A DNA stretch of 64,000 bases from positions 1-64,000 of the forward strand of contig NZ_QRIL01000005.1 in the NCBI RefSeq assembly GCF_003471165.1, read 5' to 3'. Origin of the DNA: Ruminococcus sp. AM22-13. Lineage in GTDB: Bacteria; Bacillota; Clostridia; Lachnospirales; Lachnospiraceae. How positions within the stretch are numbered: the first letter of the stretch is position 1; each line of letters starts with the position of its first letter. This document shows positions 51,028 to 60,865 of this stretch, one piece after another. Position numbers and translations under genes: made by a program. The notes under the pieces are model-generated. The model made no database searches. It worked only from the letters and a program-made list of their open reading frames with translations, and had not been told where the DNA came from.

Positions 51028-51936
51028 TTATTTTAAAGCTCTTACATACTTTCCTGCATTAATACCAGCCTGTGCTCCCTCATAGACAGCTTTCGCCACC
51101 TGAAGAAGTCCACCTGTACAGTCACCTGCCGCATAGAGTCCCGGGATGGTTGTTTCCATATTTTCATTAACTTTAATGTTGCCTTTTTCCGTAAGTTCAG
51201 CTCCCATCTGGCGGGCAATCTCAGTACTGCCTGCAGTTCCCATTGCAATAAATACACCCTCTGCAGGACAGAAATCATTTGCCTGCTGACCTGCTTCTGC
51301 CTTTATTTCCTCTGCCTGCACATCAGGTTCAAGACGGATTCCGGATACCAAATCATCGCCCTCTACAGACTGGATCTTCATTGTGTTTACACTGATATTT
51401 TCTTCAGGTGTAAATTCCGGTTCTTCACCGTTTGTATAAATGGTTACTGTAGAAGCAGTATTAGACAATTCCTTTGCTTCATGCATGGCGAAATCACCGT
51501 TTCCAAGAACTGCCACATCCTTGCCTCTGTAAAAGAAAGCATCGCAGATTGCACAGTAACTGACACCTTTTCCCTCAAATTCTTTAACACCCGGAATCTT
51601 CGGTGCAGCACGTTTGCTTCCTGTTGCAAGAATCAGACTCTGAGTCTCGAATTCACCTTCTGTAGTTTTTACCACAAAGGTATCAAACCCGCCGACTCCC
51701 AGAACCTGTGCATCCAATATTCGTACGCCCAGTGCTTTCGCCTGAGCAATTCCTGTATCATATAATTCCTGACCGGACAGCGGATGCTCCAGTCCGTAAT
51801 AGTTTTCTATTTTCTCTGCTTTTTCCAAAGCACCGATCCCATTATTAATCACCAGGGGATCCAGATTTCCACGAACTGCATAAAGCGCAGCGGAAATTCC
51901 TGCAGGTCCGGCACCTATGATTATCACTTTTTCCAA
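51028..51936 (-). CDS. trxB: Thioredoxin reductase-like flavoprotein, atypical
   Basis: 302 residues. FAD motif IIGAGPAGISAALYAVRG, the redox pair Cys128/Cys131 (YCAICDAFF), and the C-terminal FAD segment GLYAAGDCTGGLLQVAKAVY. The second nucleotide-binding region reads VAVLGNGDFAMHEAKEL, and the usual HRRxxxR NADPH motif is replaced by YTNGEEPEF. Such loss is known in flavin-dependent reductases that use ferredoxin (FFTR) or other donors. It presumably reduces the thioredoxin encoded downstream, but the electron donor is uncertain. Confidence 0.85.
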   Translation of the reverse strand: MEKVIIIGAGPAGISAALYAVRGNLDPLVINNGIGALEKAEKIENYYGLEHPLSGQELYDTGIAQAKALGVRILDAQVLGVGGFDTFVVKTTEGEFETQSLILATGSKRAAPKIPGVKEFEGKGVSYCAICDAFFYRGKDVAVLGNGDFAMHEAKELSNTASTVTIYTNGEEPEFTPEENISVNTMKIQSVEGDDLVSGIRLEPDVQAEEIKAEAGQQANDFCPAEGVFIAMGTAGSTEIARQMGAELTEKGNIKVNENMETTIPGLYAAGDCTGGLLQVAKAVYEGAQAGINAGKYVRALK

Positions 51937-52097
51937 ATTCTGTCACCTGCTCTCTGTTATTGTTTTCAATATACTGTGATATATCATCGTTACTGTTCAC
52001 TCTGTTCTCAGTAACTTATTATCAGCTATTGTTACTATACTACGTTTTCTGAAAAAAATCCATGATTTTATTTGGATAATTTTGGTATAATTTGGTC

Positions 52098-52162
52098 AAG
52101 GTCCCCACCCACTGCTTATTGCTTTTTGTAACCTCCGCAGGGGACTTACTTGATTCGGTTAA
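52098..52162. repeat. Palindromic intergenic repeat, copy B
   Basis: Contains GGTCCCCACCCACTGCTTATT, close to 50955-50974 of copy A, and then GCAGGGGACTTACTTGATTC followed by GGTTAAA, identical to the right end of copy A. The stem is AGGTCCCC against GGGGACTT. It lies in the upstream region of the GH43 gene. Confidence 0.7.
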
Positions 52163-52274
52163 ACAGCAAAAACTGTGCTGTTTTTTCCATCAGATAGAAA
52201 CTTATTTCTATTTTACTTCTTATAATTTTGCCCTATAGTTAAAATGATTATAGTTTTTTAAGGAGGTTCTTTTT

Positions 52275-53849
52275 ATGCTTCAAAATACATATCACAATCC
52301 GCTTCTTCCCGGTTTTTATCCTGACCCTTCTATCTGCCGGGTAGGAGATGATTATTATATGGTTACTTCTTCATTCGTTTATTATCCGGGACTGCCGATT
52401 TTCCACAGTAAGGATCTGGTTCACTGGGAACAGGTTGGTCATGGAATCCACAGACCTGAGCAGCTTGACTATAAAAACTGCGAAACTTCTGAAGGATTAT
52501 GGGCACCAAGTATCCGTTATCATAACGGAACTTATTACATCATTAACACTTTCGTATCTGCAGGACGTGAAGCAGACCGTGACAATTATATTATTACAGC
52601 AAAAAATCCTGCCGGCCCGTGGAGTAATCCGATTGTTGTAAAAGGTGCAGACGGCATCGACTCCAGTCTTTTCTTTGATGATAACGGTTCTCTGTGGTAT
52701 GTAGGCAACTACATCAGTCCTGACTGCCTTTATGAAGGACATCATGGTATCTATCTGAACGAGCTTGATCCGGAAACCTTCCAGTTCAAGGGACCTCGTT
52801 ACATTATCTGGGATGGTGTAAAAACACGCAGTAAATGGATTGAGGCTCCGCATATTTACAAGAAGGACGGATGGTATTATCTCCTTGTTGCAGAGGGTGG
52901 TACTTTCGTAAATCACAGTGTACAGATGGCCCGCTGCCGTACAATTCAGGGAGATTACGAAATCTGCCCGAGAAATCCGATTGTTAGTCACAGACACATG
53001 CCTCTGTTGAACCCGATTTCTGTTACAGGACATGCTGATATCGTAGAAACTCAGAATGGTGAATGGTGGATGGTCCTTCTGGCTGTGCGTCCATATGAAG
53101 GAGGACATTATAATCTTGGCCGCGAGACCTTTATGGTTCCAATTATATGGGCCGAGGACGGATGGCCTATGGTTGATAACGAAACAGGACTTGTCCAGAC
53201 AGAAGACCGTCTTCCGGATCTACCTAAGACCATTTATCCATTAATACCTGAATCTGATAACTTCGAATGTGATACTCTGCAGATGCAGTGGAATACCATT
53301 CATCCGCCAGTTAAACAAATTTATTCTCTGACAGACCGCTTCGGATATCTGCGTCTGTATACAAGAAAAGAAGTTCTGAACGAAATCTGTCTTCCTTCTT
53401 TCATAGGACGCAGACAGCGTCACAAAGTATTCCTGGCAAAAACAGCTATGGAATTTACTCCTGCAAACGAGAATGAAGAGGCCGGAATTGCTCTTGTACA
53501 GGATGACCGTTTCCATTATCTTATGGTATTAGTTCAGAAAGACGGAAAGCCATTCCTTCAGGCTTACCAAACAGAAAATGGTACAAAATCTTTGCTTGCA
53601 GAAACTGAAATCAAAGATGTAAAACGCCTCTACCTCAGTGTTCAGGGTAATACTACTGATTATGACTTCTATTACGGATACACAGATCAGGAAATGCTCC
53701 CGCTTGTCAGAGGGCTGGATGCTTCTCTGTTAAGTTCTGTAGTAAATAACGGATTTACCGGAACATACATCGGTATGTATACAAGTTCCAACCATCAGCC
53801 AAGTACTAATTATGCTGACTTTGACTGGTTCAACTATCAGGGAGAATAA
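52275..53849 (+). CDS. Glycoside hydrolase family 43 beta-xylosidase/arabinosidase
   Basis: 524 residues: an N-terminal five-bladed propeller with catalytic Asp17 (GFYPDPSICRVGDDYYM), Asp129 (GIDSSLFFDDNGSL) and Glu190 (KWIEAPHIYKKDGWYYLL), then a C-terminal beta-sandwich (LMVLVQKDGKPFLQAYQTEN). This layout matches xylosidases that cleave xylo-oligosaccharides in the cytoplasm. There is no signal peptide. AAGGAGG lies upstream. It pairs functionally with the GH3 enzyme and the sugar transporter further right. Confidence 0.92.
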   Translation: MLQNTYHNPLLPGFYPDPSICRVGDDYYMVTSSFVYYPGLPIFHSKDLVHWEQVGHGIHRPEQLDYKNCETSEGLWAPSIRYHNGTYYIINTFVSAGREADRDNYIITAKNPAGPWSNPIVVKGADGIDSSLFFDDNGSLWYVGNYISPDCLYEGHHGIYLNELDPETFQFKGPRYIIWDGVKTRSKWIEAPHIYKKDGWYYLLVAEGGTFVNHSVQMARCRTIQGDYEICPRNPIVSHRHMPLLNPISVTGHADIVETQNGEWWMVLLAVRPYEGGHYNLGRETFMVPIIWAEDGWPMVDNETGLVQTEDRLPDLPKTIYPLIPESDNFECDTLQMQWNTIHPPVKQIYSLTDRFGYLRLYTRKEVLNEICLPSFIGRRQRHKVFLAKTAMEFTPANENEEAGIALVQDDRFHYLMVLVQKDGKPFLQAYQTENGTKSLLAETEIKDVKRLYLSVQGNTTDYDFYYGYTDQEMLPLVRGLDASLLSSVVNNGFTGTYIGMYTSSNHQPSTNYADFDWFNYQGE

Positions 53850-53896
53850 TCACTGTTTACAATTAACAAATCCATAAAAAATTTAAAATATAACGC

Positions 53897-53939
53897 AAAA
53901 ACGGATTGCCGTTCAACGTGAACTTCGCAATCCGTTTTT
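53897..53939. terminator. Terminator of GH43 gene
   Basis: 13-bp stem AAAAACGGATTGC / GCAATCCGTTTTT with a 17-nt loop, with T and A runs on each side. Serves both the plus-strand GH43 and the minus-strand DUF4340 gene. Confidence 0.85.
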
Positions 53940-54035
53940 ACTGTTTGCAATATCTATATCTCTTTAATCAATCAGATAAAATCATCCGCTTCTCCACTTA
54001 CCCGTAACCAAATAACTGTTCCACCATTTATTCGA

Positions 54036-55106
54036 TTAAAACGCTTTTTTTATCTGTTTTACCAGTGCATCCACATCTTCCGCTTTCACAAGAAATCTCT
54101 CGGTTCCATTGATTTCCAGACTATCATAAGTATCATCATATGTATAATATTTCAAAGTTACTTCCGGAGCTTCTTCTGTGTTTCTGTGGAATGTTACAGT
54201 CAGCACTTCTTCCTTATCTGCTGCATCTTTTGTTTCTTCGACTTCCGAATCAAGCATTATACTTTGAAGCGCCTGATACAATTCAGTAAATTTCTCTTTC
54301 TTTACAGTTTTCTTTCCGAATTTATAATCGCTGCCGTCCAGCTTCATGGTATAGGTTTTCTTTCCAATGCTCATATCCACACTGTCAAGTGTATCAATAT
54401 TTACCAATGCCGGAATCTTCAGAATCAAATTAAATGGTTTCAGTTCCAGAAGACTGTTCACTGACTCTTTTGAAAGCAGATAAACAGCCTCTTCGTATCC
54501 TTTTACACATGCATAATAGTCACCATTCTCATCTGTATTTCCTATAAGAATTGTTGCTGTTGCATCTGCATCCTGCGTTTCTTTTGCTGTGTCATCGTTA
54601 ACTGTATTTACAAAATCTACTGTAAAATATGTCTTTGTATTATCCAGTCCGGTATCTGTATTTGCTGCATCGACGCCGTTGCTGAGATCAAAAGCAGCCA
54701 ACACTCCAAACATTTCATACATATTCTCTGTGTTTACTGTTGCAGTCTCATCATACGGATTGGTAATTTCCCAGTAGTCGAAATCCATCTTATAATCTGC
54801 CGGTTCCTGTTTGATCTGAAATACTTCTTCGCCCCCCTTTACAATGGAGAATCTGCGGATGGAATAGACAGACATTCTTGGATGTTCTACAGTTTTTAAA
54901 TCTGTATTTTCTGTTTTATCATCTGTCTGATCAGCAATTTCTTCTTCCACAGCTGCATCTTCTGCTTTTGGCTCTTCTGCAGTCTCAGAGTTTTGTTCTG
55001 CTTCATCTGCCCATACAGGACAGGATATAACTGCTGTGCCTGCTGCACCGGCAGTAAACATGGCTGTCATTCCAAGAAGTAATATTTTTTTAATTTTGTT
55101 TTTCAT
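54036..55106 (-). CDS. Secreted DUF4340 protein
   Basis: ATG at 55106 is chosen (AGGAGG 9 bp upstream). A signal peptide (MKNKIKKILLLGMTAMFTAG, cleavage near AWA/ADEAE) is followed by an acidic Glu/Thr linker and a DUF4340 domain (YWEITNPYDETATVNTENMY, ILIGNTDENGDYYACVKGYE). It is exported, and probably free or wall-associated since no lipobox cysteine at the expected position or anchor was seen. Function unknown. DUF4340 proteins elsewhere accompany gliding-type ABC transporters, not seen here. Confidence 0.75.
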   Translation of the reverse strand: MKNKIKKILLLGMTAMFTAGAAGTAVISCPVWADEAEQNSETAEEPKAEDAAVEEEIADQTDDKTENTDLKTVEHPRMSVYSIRRFSIVKGGEEVFQIKQEPADYKMDFDYWEITNPYDETATVNTENMYEMFGVLAAFDLSNGVDAANTDTGLDNTKTYFTVDFVNTVNDDTAKETQDADATATILIGNTDENGDYYACVKGYEEAVYLLSKESVNSLLELKPFNLILKIPALVNIDTLDSVDMSIGKKTYTMKLDGSDYKFGKKTVKKEKFTELYQALQSIMLDSEVEETKDAADKEEVLTVTFHRNTEEAPEVTLKYYTYDDTYDSLEINGTERFLVKAEDVDALVKQIKKAF

Positions 55107-55154
55107 GTCTGTGTTCCTCCTGTCCATATATAATATGGTTTTTATTTTATGTTA

Positions 55155-55190
55155 CTTTTCGCAATTGAAACAGAATACTTACTCCGTTCG
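55155..55190. repeat. Partial copy of palindromic repeat
   Basis: CGCAATTGAAACAGAATACT followed by TACTCCGTTCGGTTAAA resembles the right half of copy A (CGCAATTGAAGCAG...TTACTTGATTCGGTTAAA). A decayed fragment between the DUF4340 and GH3 genes. Confidence 0.5.
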
Positions 55191-55191
55191 G

Positions 55192-57312
55192 TTAAAGTGC
55201 AATTTCTACCTCAGCAGGCTTATATCCTGTCAGTTCTGCACTTCTTGTATCCGGCTGGGATACTCCTGCAAATAAACGGAAATGTTTTCCGGCAATATAA
55301 CGGTTACCGTCTTCATCAACTATATTCATTGCTTTATTAGAAATTGTAAATTCTACAGATTTCTCTTCTCCCGCTTTCAGAGATACTCTCTTAAATCCGC
55401 AGAGACTGTAGTTACGAACTGCAAGCGGAGAATCAAGGTCTTTGATATACACCTGAACAACTTCATCTGTATCTACTGTTCCATTGTTCTTAACAGTTGC
55501 TTTTAACATGATATCGGACTCTGCTGATACTTCACCGACAACCTCTGCTTCTGTTACGCAGGTATCACTGTATGTAAGTCCGTATCCAAATGGATAAAGT
55601 GCCTCTTTTTCCATATAACGGTAAGTTCTGTTTTTCATAGAGTAATCTGTGAATTCCGGCATTCCTTCCAGGTCTTTATAGAAGGTTATCGGAAGTTTTC
55701 CTGATGGAGATTCTTTTCCGAAGAGAAGATCTGCTATTGCACGTCCGCCTCTTGCTCCCGGATACCATGCAAGAAGGATTCCATTACAGTTATCCTGCGC
55801 ATAATTCAGGTCAATCGCACTTCCTGCCATCAGAACTACGATGGTAGGTTTTCCTACTGCTGTTACTTTCTCGATCAGTTCTTCCTGTACTTTCGGAAGA
55901 TGAAGATCAACTTTATCTCCTGATGCATCGCTGTTTCCTGTATCTCCTTCTTCTCCTTCCAGAGTCTCATCAAGCCCTACACAGAGTATGACTACATCAC
56001 TGTTCTCTGCTGTGATCACTGCCTCAGAGATTCTGTCCTGATCCCATGCCAGATTTTCAACTTTATCTTTATATAAATCACAGCCCTGAGAGTAAAGAAT
56101 CCTTACATCGTCACCTGCTTCTTCACGGATTCCCTCAAGAACAGTGACATATTCAGAAGATGTTCCATGATAATTTCCAATAAGAGCTGCACGGCTATTT
56201 GCATTCGGGCCGATGACACCAATAGTATTTACTTTTGTTTTATCAATCGGAAGAACTCCATCATTCTTCAGAAGTACGCAGCTCTTTCTTGCCATCTTAA
56301 GAGCTTCATCAATGTGCTCTTTGCACTCTACCACACTATACGGTATCTTATCATATTCACTTCCGTCAAACAGGCCCAGCAGATATCTGGTTGTCAGCAG
56401 TCTTACTGCGGATTCTGTAATTTTCTCTTCTGTTACCAGTCCATCCTGATAAGCTCCCATCATATGAAGATATGTATTTCCACAGTTCAGGTCACAGCCT
56501 GCATTTAATGCCATAGCAGCGGACTGTCTTGGTGTGGAAGTTACCATGTGATGTTCATGAAAGTCACGGATTGCCCAGCAGTCAGAAGTATAATGACCTT
56601 CGAATTTCCATTTTCCTCTCAGGACATCTTCCATAAGATATTTATGTGCACAGCAGGGTTCTCCGTTTGTCCTGTTATAAGCACCCATTACAGCCTCAAC
56701 ATCCGCTTCTGTTACAAGCGCTTCAAAAGCCGGAAGATATGTTTCCCACATATCCTTCATGCTTGCCTGTGCATCAAATTCATGTCTGAGCGATTCCGGA
56801 CCGCTGTGCACTGCATAATGCTTTGCACATGCTGCCGCTTTCATTACAGGTCCGTCACCCTGGATTCCTTCTACAAATTTCACGCCAAGTCTGGACGTCA
56901 GATATGGATCCTCACCATAGGTTTCATGCCCTCTGCCCCATCTCGGATCTCTGAAAATGTTTACATTGGGGGACCAGAAAGTAAGACCCTTGTAAATATC
57001 TCTGTCTTCTTTTGCAGAATATGCATTGTATTTTGCTCTTCCCTCAGTTGCAATGATATCGCCAACTTTTTTCATCTCTTCATCGTCAAATACTGCAGCC
57101 ATTGCAATTGCCTGTGGGAACATGGTTGCCACACCTGCTCTGGCCACTCCATGCAGTGCTTCATTCCAGTAATTGTATGCCGGAACACCCAGTCTTTTCA
57201 CGGGAGCAGCATCGTATTTTAACTGGGAAGCCTTCTCCAGAAGCGTCATCTGTGATACCAGTTTTTCTGCTTTTTTTCTTGCTTCTGCTCTTTCTTTTCT
57301 GTGATCTTTCAT
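55192..57312 (-). CDS. Glycoside hydrolase family 3 beta-glucosidase/xylosidase
   Basis: 706 residues. GH3 N-terminal barrel (NYWNEALHGVARAGVATMFP, PNVNIFRDPRWGRGHETYGE) with catalytic nucleophile Asp244 (GHYTSDCWAIRD). A second domain (IGVIGPNANSRAALIGNYHG, VILCVGLDETLEGEEGDTGN) and a fibronectin III-like domain (RNYSLCGFKRVSLKAGEEKS) follow. No signal peptide, so cytoplasmic. The sequence type is that of beta-xylosidases, consistent with the GH43 gene and the sugar transporter nearby. AGGAGG lies upstream. Confidence 0.92.
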   Translation of the reverse strand: MKDHRKERAEARKKAEKLVSQMTLLEKASQLKYDAAPVKRLGVPAYNYWNEALHGVARAGVATMFPQAIAMAAVFDDEEMKKVGDIIATEGRAKYNAYSAKEDRDIYKGLTFWSPNVNIFRDPRWGRGHETYGEDPYLTSRLGVKFVEGIQGDGPVMKAAACAKHYAVHSGPESLRHEFDAQASMKDMWETYLPAFEALVTEADVEAVMGAYNRTNGEPCCAHKYLMEDVLRGKWKFEGHYTSDCWAIRDFHEHHMVTSTPRQSAAMALNAGCDLNCGNTYLHMMGAYQDGLVTEEKITESAVRLLTTRYLLGLFDGSEYDKIPYSVVECKEHIDEALKMARKSCVLLKNDGVLPIDKTKVNTIGVIGPNANSRAALIGNYHGTSSEYVTVLEGIREEAGDDVRILYSQGCDLYKDKVENLAWDQDRISEAVITAENSDVVILCVGLDETLEGEEGDTGNSDASGDKVDLHLPKVQEELIEKVTAVGKPTIVVLMAGSAIDLNYAQDNCNGILLAWYPGARGGRAIADLLFGKESPSGKLPITFYKDLEGMPEFTDYSMKNRTYRYMEKEALYPFGYGLTYSDTCVTEAEVVGEVSAESDIMLKATVKNNGTVDTDEVVQVYIKDLDSPLAVRNYSLCGFKRVSLKAGEEKSVEFTISNKAMNIVDEDGNRYIAGKHFRLFAGVSQPDTRSAELTGYKPAEVEIAL

Positions 57313-57392
57313 TTCAGATCCTCCTGTTTATATAATTTGATAATTATTCAGCAGGTATTAACAAAGCCTCAGCGCAGCCCGCTACTCCTGCA

Positions 57393-58952
57393 TTATGTAT
57401 TCTGCATTTCTTCTCTGTATTTCGTCGGAGATTTTCCTGTATGTTTCTTAAATGCCAGTGAGAAATAATTCGTATCTCTGTATCCTACCATCATAGCAAT
57501 CTTTCCAGTCTTGATGCTGGTAGTTTCCAGAAGGCTCTTCGCCTTCTCAATCCTCTTTCTGACAATGTATTCATTACATCCTTCACCTGTAATCCGCTTA
57601 AATAATCTGGAGAAATAATTCGGTGTGATATAGAGACTTTCCGCAATGCTGGAAACCGAAATATCCTCTGCAAGATGCTCATCTATATAGTGTCTGGCAT
57701 TGGAAATGGTATAATGTACATCCTCTTCATCATTTTCAATAAGCTGCTCAATAAACATTCTCGTAATCTCACAGGCCTCTTCTTTTCCTGCTGATGACAG
57801 ACTCTTGGAGAGTGCATCCAACTTTCCTTCTTCTACCTCACACGATTCTTCCATGTAGGAAAAAATCAAAGAGGAGGCAATCTCGAAACAACATCTGCGC
57901 ACAGCAGAAGGAGAAAGATTATAGGATTCCGTTGCCTTAGTAAAGGTATTAAATGCCTTTAGTACATAATCTGGAGTTCCTATATTGGAAATCATGATAT
58001 TTCGCAGTTCTGCATAGATTTCCCAGAAGATTTTCTTCTTGTTCTGAGCCCCCATCGTCTGTATAATGTCCTGAATATTCTTTTTTTCATGTTCCAGAAG
58101 ATATCTGGCATCATTGTAGGAAATTGCCAGATTTTCAAATCCTTGCACAGCACTTCCAACCGTAATCTTTGGTTTATATTCAAATTCATCCTTCAGCACA
58201 TCCGACAATTCTTCAATCTGTTCCAGAACGCTGTCGTCATCATCCTTTTCAAAACAGACAATCGCAATCGTACCGTCATCATCTACAAATGTGATTCCTC
58301 TGTTTTGGGAATCCACCATGCTCATGCAGACATTTTTAACAGTCATTGCACGGAATTTTCCGTCATTCTGCTGTTCTGTATACATTCCCTGTTCCAGAAG
58401 AATCAGGCTCATTTTCTGCTTAATATCAAACTGAAAATCTTTCTGGAGAATATACAACTGCATCTCTTTATCTGCTTTTGTATGCACCAAATTTCTCATG
58501 CACTGCTCCAGTCTCATCTGCACTACAGAGCCTTGAGAGCGCCACACTCTGGCCTGATTCTGCTCTTTGTTTTCCTGCTCTTTCAGTTCTTTTATCTGCT
58601 TTTCTATCGCATTGAAAAGATCATCTTCATCAATCGGTTTCAGGAAGAAATCCTGCACCTGAAGCCGCAGGCTCTCTCTTGCATACTCAAAATTATCAAA
58701 GCCTGTAAGCACGATCACACGCAGTTCAGGTACTGATTCTCTGGCCGCTTTAATCAGTTCCAGTCCTGTCATTTCTGTCATCTGGATATCTGTAACCATA
58801 ATTTCAGGACTTTCTTCTTTAAGAATCTTCAAAGCCTCGTTTCCTGACGCAGCAGTAAATACGCCATCTACTCCCAGTTTCTTCCAGTCTATTGCATTTT
58901 TCATCCCCATGCGTATCATCTTTTCGTCATCAACAATCAGTACTCTATACAC
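57393..58952 (-). CDS. YesN-type AraC response regulator
   Basis: 519 residues. Receiver domain with LIVDDE and phospho-acceptor Asp55 (IMVTDIQMTEM), a central helical region of about 250 residues, then an AraC DNA-binding domain with two helix-turn-helix units (DISVSSIAESLYITPNYFSR, and KIAMMVGYRDTNYFSLAFKK). It overlaps the kinase stop by 8 bp. Such pairs sense an extracellular sugar and turn on transport and hydrolase genes, here probably the adjacent ABC transporter and GH3. Confidence 0.93.
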   Translation of the reverse strand: MYRVLIVDDEKMIRMGMKNAIDWKKLGVDGVFTAASGNEALKILKEESPEIMVTDIQMTEMTGLELIKAARESVPELRVIVLTGFDNFEYARESLRLQVQDFFLKPIDEDDLFNAIEKQIKELKEQENKEQNQARVWRSQGSVVQMRLEQCMRNLVHTKADKEMQLYILQKDFQFDIKQKMSLILLEQGMYTEQQNDGKFRAMTVKNVCMSMVDSQNRGITFVDDDGTIAIVCFEKDDDDSVLEQIEELSDVLKDEFEYKPKITVGSAVQGFENLAISYNDARYLLEHEKKNIQDIIQTMGAQNKKKIFWEIYAELRNIMISNIGTPDYVLKAFNTFTKATESYNLSPSAVRRCCFEIASSLIFSYMEESCEVEEGKLDALSKSLSSAGKEEACEITRMFIEQLIENDEEDVHYTISNARHYIDEHLAEDISVSSIAESLYITPNYFSRLFKRITGEGCNEYIVRKRIEKAKSLLETTSIKTGKIAMMVGYRDTNYFSLAFKKHTGKSPTKYREEMQNT

Positions 58953-60744
58953 ACGTCCACTCGCCTCCTGCTGTGTTCTCTTTGATTTCTGTCTGATATG
59001 GAAGATGGATCACGACAGTTACTCCACCCGAATCATTCTTCTGGTAATTAAGACCATATCCCTCCCCAAAAAGAAGTTCAATCCTCTTGTTTACGTTTCG
59101 CACTCCATATCCAAAGGAATCCTCGTATCTGGAGAGCTGTTCATTCATTTCATCTATCTGTTCCTGACTCATTCCTGTGCCTGTATCTGATACCTTTATG
59201 ATAACTTCATCCTCATTTTTATATGCTGTAAGATAAAGTGTACCTGTTTTTCCCTCTTTTACTTTCATTCCATGATAAATGGAATTCTCTACCAGTGGCT
59301 GCAGGGTCAGCTTCGGTATCAGGCTTTCTTCCACCTGAGATTCTACAACAATCTCACTTCTGATAATGTTGTCGTATCTCATGTTCTGGATAATCATATA
59401 ATTCCTGATGTGCTCTACTTCTTCTCTGATCGTGATCACATCATGCCCTTTGCTGAGACAGATCCTGTAATATTTCGCCAGCGCCTTTACCATTGTGGAA
59501 ATCTCTTTATTTCCTTCGGCAATCGCCTGCCAGTGGATACATTCCAATGTATTATAAAGAAAATGTGGCTGGATCTGCGACTGAAGGGCATTAAAACGGA
59601 TCTGCTCCAGCTGATGCTGTTCCAGTTTTACCTGTTCCATCAACACCTCGATTTCATCCATCATAGAGTTAAAACCAATTGCAAGCTTGGCAAAATCCTC
59701 GCCCATATTGTCAACATTGATTCTTGTTCTCAGGGAACCTGTTGCAACATAATCCATATTAGATACTACCTTATTAAGGGGCTGATACATTTTCCTGACC
59801 AGTGCTCTTATAATAATGCTTACTATGATCAGCACTATGATCAGAACCAGAATCACAACAACCATTATATGGAATCCTGATTCCATCAGTTTATAAAAAG
59901 AAATCGAACTGACTACATAATAATTCCAGTTCTTAATCTTCTGGCATACATACATATTCCCATTCTTGGTAAATATCTGTATCCCTTTTTCCATCTCATC
60001 TATATAATTTACGTAACGGCCTGTCTCTTCTTTATCATTCGAAAGCAGTATCATTCCACCTGTGTCAACTACTCTTGTTTCTGCTGAAGAATCTCCTACA
60101 GCCAGCATCCTCTGTACTGCCGGATCATCGAAATTCATGCACAGAAGCCCTCTTGCATCAGATACTTTTCTGGTATCATATAATGGATAATACAGGCTCA
60201 ATGTATATCTGTTCCCTTTATAATAATCGTTATAATAATCGTTATTATAGGAAACTTTCAGCGTTCCTTTCTGCGCATATTTGCTTCTCTCATATGCCTG
60301 GGGATACACTTCTTCAAACTGCGTAACTGATAAAGAACCCTTTCCTCTGTAGTAGTAACTTTTATAATCCGAACTGACAATGGCAGCAAAGTTCAGACTC
60401 TCATACATATTATTCAGATTCTCCAGCTTGCTGTAAACTGCATCAATGTCTGCTGTCTTCAGCTCATTTTTCTGCACCTGCCTGCAGTAATTCTGCACAG
60501 AATCATCCATGATCGTACCCAATACGATTTCTTTATATGAATCCATTGATCCCTTAAAAGATTCCGCAACTGTATTATTCTGCATCTGCAGAAGTTCTAC
60601 AGACTGCTCTTTCATCGATGCTATAGAAAAAGTCAGAGAAACACCTGCAACCGTCAGCGTTACAATAAGAATACTGACGGTCACAAGTAAAAGTATTTTT
60701 TTATCAAATTTCCAGTAGCTGAATTTTGTTTTCCATTTGTTCAT
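58945..60744 (-). CDS. YesM-type sensor histidine kinase
   Basis: 599 residues from ATG 60744 (GAGGAAAG upstream). Transmembrane helices at about 17-37 and 285-310 enclose a double-Cache-like sensor domain. HAMP follows (MYQPLNKVVSNMDYVATGSL), then a His_kinase domain with the phospho-acceptor in LQSQIQPHFLYNTLECIHW, and HATPase (PLVENSIYHGMK, VSDTGTGM, GYGVRNVNKRIEL). This is the class that pairs with AraC-type regulators. The signal is likely an oligosaccharide or a transporter-bound sugar. Confidence 0.92.
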   Translation of the reverse strand: MNKWKTKFSYWKFDKKILLLVTVSILIVTLTVAGVSLTFSIASMKEQSVELLQMQNNTVAESFKGSMDSYKEIVLGTIMDDSVQNYCRQVQKNELKTADIDAVYSKLENLNNMYESLNFAAIVSSDYKSYYYRGKGSLSVTQFEEVYPQAYERSKYAQKGTLKVSYNNDYYNDYYKGNRYTLSLYYPLYDTRKVSDARGLLCMNFDDPAVQRMLAVGDSSAETRVVDTGGMILLSNDKEETGRYVNYIDEMEKGIQIFTKNGNMYVCQKIKNWNYYVVSSISFYKLMESGFHIMVVVILVLIIVLIIVSIIIRALVRKMYQPLNKVVSNMDYVATGSLRTRINVDNMGEDFAKLAIGFNSMMDEIEVLMEQVKLEQHQLEQIRFNALQSQIQPHFLYNTLECIHWQAIAEGNKEISTMVKALAKYYRICLSKGHDVITIREEVEHIRNYMIIQNMRYDNIIRSEIVVESQVEESLIPKLTLQPLVENSIYHGMKVKEGKTGTLYLTAYKNEDEVIIKVSDTGTGMSQEQIDEMNEQLSRYEDSFGYGVRNVNKRIELLFGEGYGLNYQKNDSGGVTVVIHLPYQTEIKENTAGGEWTCV

Positions 60745-60793
60745 GTTGTCTTTCCTCATCTGTCACATAATTTCACATATACCCACATGATCA

Positions 60794-60821
60794 GGGGTGA
60801 TTTTATCTCCCCAATATCATA
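60794..60821 (-). promoter_or_regulatory. Possible promoter and operator of YesMN operon
   Basis: Minus-strand TGGTATGAT at 60824-60816 gives an extended -10. Just downstream GGGGTGATTTTATCTCCCC (60794-60812) is an imperfect inverted repeat that could be an operator or leader hairpin. Confidence 0.35.
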
Positions 60822-60865
60822 CCATGTTCAATGGTAAATGGATACAACAGATTTCGCAGAAAGAA

